Positions 24,658 to 32,593 of a DNA stretch of 64,000 bases are shown in pieces. The notes under the pieces were generated by a model. It was given only the letters and a program-made list of their open reading frames with translations. It was not told the origin of the DNA and did no database searches. The position numbers and the translations under genes were made by a program. The stretch is from an uncultured Kineothrix sp. (GTDB lineage: Bacteria > Bacillota > Clostridia > Lachnospirales > Lachnospiraceae), in the NCBI GenBank assembly GCA_910588855.1, contig CAJUSR010000002.1, positions 62,001 to 126,000 on the forward strand, written 5' to 3'. The stretch's first letter is position 1, and the number at the start of each line of letters is the position of its first letter.

Positions 24658-26322
24658 GTGGTTAAGACAATCGACGCTAAGATGCTTTCTAAGATGTTCT
24701 TAGCTGGCGCAAAAAAGTTGGAAGAAAAGAAAGAATGGATTAATGAACTGAACGTATTTCCTGTTCCGGACGGGGATACCGGAACAAATATGACCTTAAC
24801 CATCATGTCGGCGGCGAAAGAAGTGTCGGCTATGGAGAAGCCGGATATGACCGTATTATGTAAGGCGATTTCTTCCGGTTCTTTAAGGGGGGCCAGAGGG
24901 AACTCAGGGGTTATTTTATCCCAGCTTTTCCGCGGTTTTACCAAAGGGGTAAGGGATTATGAGGAATTGGATGCGAAGATATTGGCGGATGCTTTTGATA
25001 AAGCGGTAGAGACGGCTTATAAAGCGGTTATGAAACCAAAAGAAGGAACGATTCTTACGGTAGCCAAAGGAGGAGCCCAGAAGGCGAGGGAACTGGCCGA
25101 TAATGGGGAAGAAGATTTGGCAGTTTACTTTGAAGAAATCATCAAACATGCGGATGAGGTGCTGGCAAAGACACCGGAGCTTCTCCCCGTGTTGAAACAG
25201 GCAGGGGTAGTGGATTCCGGCGGACAGGGATTGATGCAGGTATTGAAAGGGGCATATGAGGCGTTCCTTGGGAAGGAAGTTGATTTTAAGCTTCCGGAAA
25301 TGAAAGCAACCCCTTCGGCTTCGGCAATGAATATGGACGTACAGGCCCAGGCGGATATCAAATTTGGCTATTGTACAGAATTTATTATCATGTTGAACAG
25401 GAACTTCAATATTAAACAGGAGATGGATTTTAAAGCATATTTGGAATCTATCGGCGATTCTATTGTAGTGGTTGCGGACGACGATGTGGTCAAGGTGCAT
25501 GTACATACCAATGACCCGGGTATGGCAATCCAAAAGGCTTTGAAGTACGGTGCCCTTTCCAATATGAAAATTGATAATATGCGGCTGGAGCATCAGGAAA
25601 AACTGTTTAAAATGGCAGAAAAACAGAAAGAAGAAGCACAAGCGGCAGAAGAAATGCCGAAAAAAGAGGTAGGGTTTATAGCAGTTTCAGCCGGAGACGG
25701 GATTCAGGAAATTTTCAAAGGCCTGGGTGTGGATTATATTATCGAAGGCGGCCAGACGATGAATCCAAGTACGGCGGATATGCTGGACGCAGTGGAAAAA
25801 GTGAACGCAGATACGGTTTATATCCTGCCAAATAATAAAAATATCGTCCTTGCAGCGGAGCAGGCGGCGCATATGGCAGAGGATAAAAAAATTGTCGTTA
25901 TCCCTACAAAAACGGTGCCTCAAGGGATAACCGCAGTGATTAACTATGTGCCGGAGCTTTCCGTTGAGGAAAATACGGATACGATGATTGAAGAAATCAA
26001 AACGGTCAGGACGGGGCAGGTTACCTATGCGGTAAGGGATACTATCATTGACGATAAGGAAATTAAGCAAGGCGATTACATGGGAATCGGCGACAGCGGT
26101 ATCCTTTCCAACGGTGTCGATATGCTGGATGTTACAATTCGGATGATTGAGGATATGATGGATGAGGATAAAGAGCTAATCAGTATATACTATGGTAGCG
26201 AAGTTTCCGAAGAGACAGCGGAGGAATTGCGGGAGAAGATTGAAACAAGATATCCGAAATGCGATGTAGAACTGCAATATGGCGGACAACCGATTTATTA
26301 TTACATCGTTTCCGCAGAATAA
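24658..26322 (+). CDS. fakA: DAK2 domain protein, fatty acid kinase catalytic subunit-like
   Basis: A 554-aa YloV/FakA-type protein. The N-terminal DhaL/DAK2 domain (1-205) has NVFPVPDGDTGTNM and SLRGARGNSGVILSQ, the Mg-ATP site. The middle and C-terminal domains (about 230-554) match FakA, including a YCTEFII stretch and the end motif YGGQPIYYYIVSAE. FakA phosphorylates fatty acids delivered by a DegV-type FakB. A degV gene lies about 2.3 kb downstream, which fits. The start is GTG 24658 with GGAGGAAA before it. Confidence 0.9.
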   Translation: MVKTIDAKMLSKMFLAGAKKLEEKKEWINELNVFPVPDGDTGTNMTLTIMSAAKEVSAMEKPDMTVLCKAISSGSLRGARGNSGVILSQLFRGFTKGVRDYEELDAKILADAFDKAVETAYKAVMKPKEGTILTVAKGGAQKARELADNGEEDLAVYFEEIIKHADEVLAKTPELLPVLKQAGVVDSGGQGLMQVLKGAYEAFLGKEVDFKLPEMKATPSASAMNMDVQAQADIKFGYCTEFIIMLNRNFNIKQEMDFKAYLESIGDSIVVVADDDVVKVHVHTNDPGMAIQKALKYGALSNMKIDNMRLEHQEKLFKMAEKQKEEAQAAEEMPKKEVGFIAVSAGDGIQEIFKGLGVDYIIEGGQTMNPSTADMLDAVEKVNADTVYILPNNKNIVLAAEQAAHMAEDKKIVVIPTKTVPQGITAVINYVPELSVEENTDTMIEEIKTVRTGQVTYAVRDTIIDDKEIKQGDYMGIGDSGILSNGVDMLDVTIRMIEDMMDEDKELISIYYGSEVSEETAEELREKIETRYPKCDVELQYGGQPIYYYIVSAE

Positions 26323-26336
26323 AAAAGATTGCTATG

Positions 26337-26363
26337 AAAAAGGACGGGAAGCCGTCCTTTTTT
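26337..26363 (+). terminator. Intrinsic terminator after the DAK2 gene
   Basis: AAAAAGGACGG, GAAG loop, CCGTCCTTTTTT: a strong stem with a T-run, 15 bases after the stop. Confidence 0.85.
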
Positions 26364-26479
26364 GAAAGCATTGGGAGATATGGGAATTGGGCTATAGGCT
26401 CTTTAGATTTATGGCAACCAATATCCGTACATGGAATAAGGGCAACAAAAAATGATTTTATGGAAGGAGCAGGGCGATT

Positions 26480-28537
26480 ATGGCTGTAGGGCAGACAGAC
26501 ATTATACAATTGAAAGGCATTGGCGAAAAGACAGCGAAGCTTTTTTACAAATTAAATATAAGGACTGTCGGGGAACTGCTTCAGAATTATCCGAGAGACT
26601 ATGAAACATTTTCAAACCCTCTTTTTACCAGCGATATTACTCCTGGGGAACTTTGCTCCATAAGGGCATGTTTGATAGGGAATATCACATCAAAAAAGGT
26701 ACGGAATCTGACGGTGACGAATTTTGCCGTCAAGGATGGGACCGGGGAAGTATTTATGACCTATTTCAATATGCCGTATGTTAAGAATATTGTGAAAAAA
26801 GGGTATTTCTATATATTCCGGGGAATCCCGCAAAGAAAGAACGGAAGGCTGGAAATGGAACAGGCAAAGATTTTCAAGCCGGAAGAATATTTCAAATTGA
26901 CAGGGAAATTGCAGCCCAAATACCCGCTGACGGCAGGATTAACGAACCATATGGTGACTAAGTCGGTCAAGCAGGCTCTGGATTTATACCTTTTGGATGA
27001 AGATTATCTTCCGGAATGGGTGCGGGAGGAACTGGAACTTATGACGTACCGGCAGGCTTTGGAGGAAATCCACTTTCCGCCGGATTATGGGAAAATGCTG
27101 GCGGCGAGGAAACGCCTAGTCTTTGACGAATTTTTTATCTTTTTACTGGCATTGCGCAAATGCAAAGAGCATAATAAAGATTTGGAAAGCGGCTGCCCTA
27201 TGATTGAGACAGCCCAAACCGGCAGGTTATTGGAAGCCCTTCCTTATACTTTGACTTCGGCCCAGTACAAGGTATGGGAGGAAATCAAAAAAGATATGCT
27301 TGGGAATACGGTTATGAACCGGTTGATTCAAGGGGATGTTGGTTCGGGAAAAACGATTCTTGCGTTTCTTGCATTGCTGTTGTGCGTGTCCAATGGTTAT
27401 CAGGGGGCAATGATGGCGCCTACTGAAGTGCTGGCCGGACAGCATTTTGAATCTTTGGTTGAACTGACGGAAAAATATGCCCTTCCTTTCCGTGCCGTGC
27501 TTCTGGTTGGATCTATGGCAGTAAAGGAAAAACGGGAAGCGTATGAAGAAATAAAAAACGGGAACGTGAATGTGGTTATCGGCACCCATGCTTTGATACA
27601 GGAAAAAGTGGAATATAACAATCTGGCACTGGTGATAACGGATGAACAGCATCGTTTCGGGGTAAGGCAACGGGAAAGGCTGGCAGGAAAGGGGAAAGGG
27701 GTGCATGTTATAGTTATGAGCGCCACACCCATTCCAAGGACTTTAGCATTAATCCTTTACGGGGATTTGGATATTTCCATTGTAGACGAGCTGCCTGCCA
27801 ACCGTCTTCCGATAAAAAACTGTGTCGTGGGAACGGAATACCGGGATAAGGCATACCGGTTTATAGAAAAGGAGGCTCGGCTGGGGCATCAGGTTTATGT
27901 GATTTGTCCTATGGTGGAAGAAGGGGAAATGGAAGGGGTAGAAAATGCGGTTTCCTATACGGAAAAGCTAAAAAGTATCCTGCCCCCCGAAATACAAGTA
28001 GCATGCCTTCATGGAAAGATGCGTGCGAAAGATAAAAATAAAATAATGGAAGAATATGCGGCCCATAACATCGACGTGCTGGTTTCGACAACTGTAATAG
28101 AAGTGGGAATCAATGTTCCCAATGCAACGGTAATGATGGTGGAAAATGCGGAACGGTTCGGGCTGGCGCAACTACATCAGCTCAGGGGCCGGGTAGGCCG
28201 TGGGGATAGCCAGTCTTATTGTATTTTTATAAATGGTTCCGGAAAAAAGGACAGTTTTGACAGGTTGGAAATTCTAAACCATTCTAATGATGGCTTTTAT
28301 ATTGCGGGAGAGGACTTAAAGATGCGGGGCCCCGGCGATTTGTTCGGCATACGGCAAAGCGGGCTGATGGACTTTAAAATCGGGGATATCTATCAGGATG
28401 CTGGTTTGTTGAAAACGGCAGGGGAATATGCGGATAAGATACTGGCAGAAGATGAAGAACTGGAAAAACCGGAATATAGAATGCTTGGGAAGTATATGGA
28501 GAATGTTTTGGATGCGGTTGACTTTCGGACAATCTGA
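26480..28537 (+). CDS. recG: ATP-dependent DNA helicase RecG
   Basis: A 685-aa fork-reversal helicase. The N-terminal wedge/OB region starts with GIGEKTAKLFYKLNIRTVGE. The helicase core has Walker A GDVGSGKTI, the TDEQHRFGVRQR box, MSATPIPRTLAL and RGRVGRG. The C-terminal GPGDLFGIRQSG motif is specific to RecG. The length is normal. GGAAGGAG precedes the ATG. It lies in the usual neighbourhood after yloV (fakA). Confidence 0.97.
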   Translation: MAVGQTDIIQLKGIGEKTAKLFYKLNIRTVGELLQNYPRDYETFSNPLFTSDITPGELCSIRACLIGNITSKKVRNLTVTNFAVKDGTGEVFMTYFNMPYVKNIVKKGYFYIFRGIPQRKNGRLEMEQAKIFKPEEYFKLTGKLQPKYPLTAGLTNHMVTKSVKQALDLYLLDEDYLPEWVREELELMTYRQALEEIHFPPDYGKMLAARKRLVFDEFFIFLLALRKCKEHNKDLESGCPMIETAQTGRLLEALPYTLTSAQYKVWEEIKKDMLGNTVMNRLIQGDVGSGKTILAFLALLLCVSNGYQGAMMAPTEVLAGQHFESLVELTEKYALPFRAVLLVGSMAVKEKREAYEEIKNGNVNVVIGTHALIQEKVEYNNLALVITDEQHRFGVRQRERLAGKGKGVHVIVMSATPIPRTLALILYGDLDISIVDELPANRLPIKNCVVGTEYRDKAYRFIEKEARLGHQVYVICPMVEEGEMEGVENAVSYTEKLKSILPPEIQVACLHGKMRAKDKNKIMEEYAAHNIDVLVSTTVIEVGINVPNATVMMVENAERFGLAQLHQLRGRVGRGDSQSYCIFINGSGKKDSFDRLEILNHSNDGFYIAGEDLKMRGPGDLFGIRQSGLMDFKIGDIYQDAGLLKTAGEYADKILAEDEELEKPEYRMLGKYMENVLDAVDFRTI

Positions 28538-28606
28538 CGGTAAGATAGAATAAGATTGGCAGTAACAATTTGGCAAGTATAGCGAAAGGAGAAGCACTGT
28601 AATGCA

Positions 28607-29482
28607 GTGCGGTATGGAAAAGTGGCTAAGGTTGGGATTATAACGGACAGTAACAGCGGGATTACGCAGAAGCAGGCGAAGGACTTAGGGCTTTATGTAT
28701 TGCCGATGCCTTTTATGGTAAATGAAGAAACTTATTTTGAAGATATAAGCTTATCACAGGAGGAATTTTACGAGCGATTGGCTAACGGGGACAATGTGGT
28801 AACCAGCCAGCCGTCTCTGGAGTCGGTCATGAATTTGTGGGATAGCGTGTTGAAAGAATGCGATGAAATCGTGCATATCCCTATGAGCAGCGGCTTATCC
28901 GGCTCTTGCCAAAGCGCGATGATGCTGGCACAGGATTACGAGGGCAAAGTTCAGGTAGTGAATAACCAAAGGATATCCGTAACCCAGAGGCAATCGGCAC
29001 TGGACGCTTTGCAATTGGCAAAGGACGGTAAAAGTGCGGAAGAAATCAAGACATTTCTGGAAGAGGACAGATTCAATTCCAGCATTTATATTATGTTGGA
29101 TACGCTGTATTATTTGAAAAAAGGCGGCAGAATTACACCAGCAGCGGCAGCCCTTGGCACATTGCTTAAGCTGAAGCCGGTACTGCAGATACAAGGGGAT
29201 AAATTGGATGCTTTTGCAAAGGCAAGGACAAGCAGCCAAGGGAAATCCATTATGATAAATGCCATAAAAAACGATATGATAAACCGTTTTGGCGGTGCGG
29301 ACAAGGATAATATTTGGCTGCAGATTGCACATAGCCATAATGTGGAGGCAGCAGAAGCCTTAAAAGAAGAATTGCTGGGCATCTTCCCCGGTTTCGATAT
29401 CCATATAGACCCGCTATCTTTAAGTATCGCATGCCATATTGGACCGGGATCCCTGGCAATTGCATGTTGTAAGAAAATATAG
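28607..29482 (+). CDS. DegV family fatty-acid-binding protein
   Basis: A 291-aa two-domain lipid-binding protein of the FakB/DegV family. It contains GIITDSNSGITQKQAKDLGL, VVTSQPS, IPMSSGLSGSCQSA and, near the end, HIGPGSLAIACCKK, all family hallmarks. It probably presents fatty acids to the DAK2/FakA kinase upstream. The start is uncertain: GTG 28607 is used, but the AAAGGAG at about 28585-28591 is better spaced for an ATG at 28602 in another frame that opens only a 13-codon frame. GTG 28622 is another choice. Confidence 0.9.
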   Translation: MRYGKVAKVGIITDSNSGITQKQAKDLGLYVLPMPFMVNEETYFEDISLSQEEFYERLANGDNVVTSQPSLESVMNLWDSVLKECDEIVHIPMSSGLSGSCQSAMMLAQDYEGKVQVVNNQRISVTQRQSALDALQLAKDGKSAEEIKTFLEEDRFNSSIYIMLDTLYYLKKGGRITPAAAALGTLLKLKPVLQIQGDKLDAFAKARTSSQGKSIMINAIKNDMINRFGGADKDNIWLQIAHSHNVEAAEALKEELLGIFPGFDIHIDPLSLSIACHIGPGSLAIACCKKI

Positions 29483-29511
29483 GGGGAGTGGGGGTGGTGG
29501 AGTGGGAGGAC

Positions 29512-29647
29512 GCTCCCATCCAGAGGCAGTTCTATTCAGAACCCGCTTCCGCTTGACAAAAAACGTCAATACTAAGGAACCAGAGTACGGTTCCTAAGTA
29601 TTGGCGTTTTTTAACAGTTCTGAATAAAACTGCCTCTGGATGGGAGC
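29512..29647 (-). repeat. Palindromic element A (GNRA-bulge family)
   Basis: Outer arms of 31 bases (29512-29542 and 29617-29647) match except one position. Left of the core is a one-sided insert (29543-29557) containing GCTTCCGC, i.e. GC-GGAA-GC on the - strand. The core AAAAAACGTCAATACTAAGG (29558-29577) pairs with the complement of CCTAAGTATTGGCGTTTTTT, with GGAACC/GGTTCC closing a seven-base loop. It starts about 30 bases after degV and its T-run on + can terminate degV. No flanking target duplication is visible. The structural orientation (GRAA strand) is -. Confidence 0.75.
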
Positions 29648-29821
29648 TGTGTATTGCTAGTTTGAACGAATTTATTTCCCCTTTCCACCACAATTTGTGG
29701 GGGCTACGAAAGAGCTGCAGTGGGAAGTATAGGGTGAAAGAATGGTGTAAAAATCTGGTATGTTAGTATAGAATAAAGTCTGGAAAGGAAAGTGTAGTAC
29801 AAAAATCTATATAATAGATGT

Positions 29822-30096
29822 AGCACAAAGTCCAAGAAGAAAGAACAGTATCCAAATCCGGAGTAAAAGCATAGAGCAAAACCTCGAGGGGAAGCACCGC
29901 ATAAAATCCGGAATAAAAACATATGAAAAAATCCCGAGAAGAGGCACATCGCAAAAACCTGAAATAAAAGCATAGAACAACCCCCAAAGAGGAAGCACAT
30001 CACAGAAAGCCAGAATAAAAGCATATCAAAAAACCCCGAGAGAAAGCACAACACAAAAATTAGGGATAAGAACATACCACAAAATCCACAGCAGGG
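29822..30096 (+). repeat. Degenerate 51-bp tandem repeat
   Basis: Units begin at about 29892, 29942, 29993 and 30044 (spacings 50, 51, 51), each as RGCAC...GAATAAAARCATA...CCCGAGAG. A partial, longer first unit begins near 29822. The units are roughly 60-70% alike by eye. They lie between palindromes A and B in the 888-base gap. On the - strand the 17-codon period keeps an open frame of Phe/Leu/Cys-rich sequence without a ribosome site, which I regard as a by-product. Confidence 0.6.
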
Positions 30097-30103
30097 AAAA
30101 CCA

Positions 30104-30237
30104 GCACAGGGAGGGGTAGGCGGTTATAAGGACATTAAAAAACGTCGGTTCTTAGGTGGCGTTCTTTGCCACCTTAGCACCGCTACGTTTTTTGTTGAGC
30201 GGAAGCGCTCCTTATAACCGCCTACCCCTCCCTGTGC
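30104..30237 (+). repeat. Palindromic element B (GNRA-bulge family)
   Basis: Outer arms of 29 bases (30104-30132 and 30209-30237) are perfectly complementary. Inside, AAAAAACGT (30137-30145) and ACGTTTTTT (30185-30193) flank an imperfect inner stem closed by GGTGGC/GCCACC with a GTTCTTT loop (30161-30167). The one-sided insert (30194-30208) carries GC-GGAA-GC on the + strand. The left side reads CTTA and the right side, when complemented, CTAA, the same asymmetry as in element A. No target duplication is visible. The sequence of the arms differs completely from A. Confidence 0.75.
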
Positions 30238-30328
30238 GTCCTCCCCCGCATCATTCTGTGCGTCCTCCTCCGCGTCCTCCCTCCCCCACTACATGCGGTA
30301 TTTTTCACTTTTAATTCCACAAAATATA

Positions 30329-30337
30329 TGCTATACT
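30329..30337 (+). promoter_or_regulatory. Extended -10 promoter of the topoisomerase B gene
   Basis: TGCTATACT at 30329-30337 is an extended -10 about 43 bases before the start; no convincing -35 is seen. Confidence 0.4.
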
Positions 30338-30379
30338 ACAGATTGAATTTTTGGATAATGGCGGGAAAGGGTGGAAATA

Positions 30380-32302
30380 ATGGCAAAAGCGGATACATAT
30401 GATGCCTCGAAAATAACGGTTCTGGAGGGATTGGAAGCGGTTAGGAAAAGACCGGGGATGTATATCGGCAGCGTTTCCTATAAGGGGCTGAACCATCTGA
30501 TATATGAGATTGTAGATAATGCGGTGGACGAGCATCTGGCTGGCTGCTGTGATAAGATAAAGGTTACTTTGGAAGCGGACGGTTCCGCGACCATAGAGGA
30601 TAACGGCCGTGGGATTCCGGTGGGGATGCATGAAAAAGGGGTAAGTGCGGAACGCCTTGTTTTTACTACCCTGCATGCCGGCGGGAAGTTTGACAATTCG
30701 GCTTATAAGACGAGCGGTGGCCTGCATGGGGTAGGCTCGTCAGTGGTGAATGCCCTGTCTTCATATTTGACCGTACAAGTGAAAAACGGTGGCTTTATTT
30801 ATGAGGATAAATATGAAAGAGGAAATCCAATCATAGAATTGGAAAACGGGCTTTTGCCGGTTATCGGAAAAACGAGGGAGACAGGAACAAAGGTAAATTT
30901 CCTGCCCGACGATACGATTTTTGATAGGACCCGGTTTAAGGAAGATGAAGTAAAAAGCCGCCTTCATGAGACGGCATATTTGAATCCGTCGCTTACCATT
31001 ATTTATGAAGATAAGCGTAAGGCGCCGGCGGAACGGATTGAATACAAAGAGCCGGAAGGGATTGTAGGATTTATTAAAGATATGAATAAGTCCAAAGAGA
31101 CGGTTCATGACGTCATTTATTATAAGGGGGAGAATGAGAACATTTCTGTGGAAGTGGCTTTCCAATATGTAAATGAATTTCATGAGAATGTACTGGGGTT
31201 CTGCAACAATATTTATAATGCCGAGGGCGGAACCCATCTGACCGGATTTAAGACGATGTTCACAAATGTCATTAATACATATGCCAGAGAGCTGAATATT
31301 TTAAAAGAGAAAGATGTTAATTTTACAGGGGCGGATGTTCGCAACGGGATGACGGCTGTAGTGTCCATTAAACATCCGGACCCCAGATTTGAGGGGCAGA
31401 CAAAAACGAAGCTGGACAATCAGGATGCGGCGAAAGTGGTCAGCAAGGTAACAGGGGAAGAAATTGTCCGTTATTTTGACCGCAATCTGGAAACGTTAAA
31501 AGGCGTGATTGGCTGTGCGGAAAAAGCGGCAAAAATCAGGAAGACGGAAGAAAAGGCGAAGACGAATATGCTGACTAAGCAGAAATTTTCCTTTGATTCC
31601 AACGGAAAGCTGGCAAATTGTGAGTCCAGAGATGCTTCCAAGTGCGAAATTTTTATTGTAGAAGGGGATTCGGCGGGAGGCAGCGCCAAAACGGCAAGAA
31701 ACCGTGCTTTTCAGGCAATCCTGCCTATCCGCGGCAAAATTTTGAACGTGGAAAAGGCAAGTATTGATAAGGTTTTAGCCAATGCTGAAATTAAGACAAT
31801 GATTAATGCATTCGGCTGCGGTTTTTCCGAAGGCTACGGCAATGATTTTGATATTTCCAAGCTGCGTTACGACAAGATTATTATTATGGCGGATGCGGAT
31901 GTGGACGGGGCGCATATTTCTACTTTGCTGCTTACTCTATTTTATCGTTTTATGCCGGAGCTTATTTATGAAGGGCATGTATATATCGCTATGCCGCCCC
32001 TATATAAAGCTATGCCAACAAAAGGGGAAGAGGAATATTTGTATGACGATAAAGCGCTGGAAAAATACAGGAAGCGTCATAAAGGGCCTTTTACTTTACA
32101 GCGCTATAAAGGGCTTGGGGAAATGGATGCCGAGCAGTTATGGGAAACCACATTGAACCCGGAAACAAGGCTTTTGAAGCTGGTAGAAATCGAAGATGCC
32201 CGTATGGCTTCTGAAGTGACAGAAATGCTGATGGGAACGGAGGTTCCGCCAAGGAAGGCATTCATTTATGAACATGCCACCGATGCGGAGCTGGATATAT
32301 AA
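30380..32302 (+). CDS. parE: Type IIA DNA topoisomerase subunit B (topo IV ParE-like / GyrB-like)
   Basis: A 640-aa ATPase subunit. It has a GHKL domain (VDNAVDEHLAG, DNGRGIPVG, GGLHGVGSSVVNALS), a transducer, and a TOPRIM domain with EGDSAGGSAK and MADADVDGAHI, ending in RYKGLGEMDAEQLWETT. GTG 30371 is in frame, but AAAGG at 30366-30370 suits the ATG at 30380. It is paired with the A-subunit gene about 290 bases downstream. As the partner lacks a GyrA box I favour a topoisomerase IV-type (decatenating) pair, though ParE and GyrB are hard to separate by eye. Confidence 0.8.
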   Translation: MAKADTYDASKITVLEGLEAVRKRPGMYIGSVSYKGLNHLIYEIVDNAVDEHLAGCCDKIKVTLEADGSATIEDNGRGIPVGMHEKGVSAERLVFTTLHAGGKFDNSAYKTSGGLHGVGSSVVNALSSYLTVQVKNGGFIYEDKYERGNPIIELENGLLPVIGKTRETGTKVNFLPDDTIFDRTRFKEDEVKSRLHETAYLNPSLTIIYEDKRKAPAERIEYKEPEGIVGFIKDMNKSKETVHDVIYYKGENENISVEVAFQYVNEFHENVLGFCNNIYNAEGGTHLTGFKTMFTNVINTYARELNILKEKDVNFTGADVRNGMTAVVSIKHPDPRFEGQTKTKLDNQDAAKVVSKVTGEEIVRYFDRNLETLKGVIGCAEKAAKIRKTEEKAKTNMLTKQKFSFDSNGKLANCESRDASKCEIFIVEGDSAGGSAKTARNRAFQAILPIRGKILNVEKASIDKVLANAEIKTMINAFGCGFSEGYGNDFDISKLRYDKIIIMADADVDGAHISTLLLTLFYRFMPELIYEGHVYIAMPPLYKAMPTKGEEEYLYDDKALEKYRKRHKGPFTLQRYKGLGEMDAEQLWETTLNPETRLLKLVEIEDARMASEVTEMLMGTEVPPRKAFIYEHATDAELDI

Positions 32303-32304
32303 AG

Positions 32305-32505
32305 TAGAGCAAATAAAGCGGCATAGATAGGACAGCGTAAATAAAATGGCTAAATAAAGCAACACAAATAAAACGGCAGAAAGAAAACAGGGCAAATAAA
32401 GTGGCGTAAATAGAACCGCATAAATAAAACGGCAGAAATTAAACGATACAAATAAAATGATGCAAATAGACAGCACAAATGAAATGCCCAAAATGAAACA
32501 GCAAA
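32305..32505 (+). repeat. Degenerate 14-bp tandem repeat, AAATAAARCGGCRY type
   Basis: About a dozen units fill most of the 291-base gap, e.g. AAATAAAGTGGCGT, AAATAGAACCGCAT, AAATAAAACGGCAG, AAATTAAACGATAC and AAATAAAATGATGC, mostly 13-14 bases each. It is the same unit type as at 11029-11105. The rest of the gap (32506-32593) holds only the ribosome site of the next gene. Confidence 0.65.
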
Positions 32506-32593
32506 AGGATTGGTTTTGGAAGACAAAAAAGGGAAGATGGAAATCTTTTTAGGGTAAAGGAAAGAAGCGGCAAGGCAGGAGGGATTTACTATC

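Noticed and set aside
29704..30075. - strand open frame of 123 codons, Phe/Leu/Cys-rich
   Set aside because: It lies entirely on the 51-bp repeat region, has no ribosome site and an odd composition; the open frame follows from the repeat period being a multiple of three.
29512..30237. CRISPR array or retron
   Set aside because: The 51-bp units are contiguous and degenerate, not identical repeats with unique spacers, and no cas or reverse-transcriptase gene is in the window.
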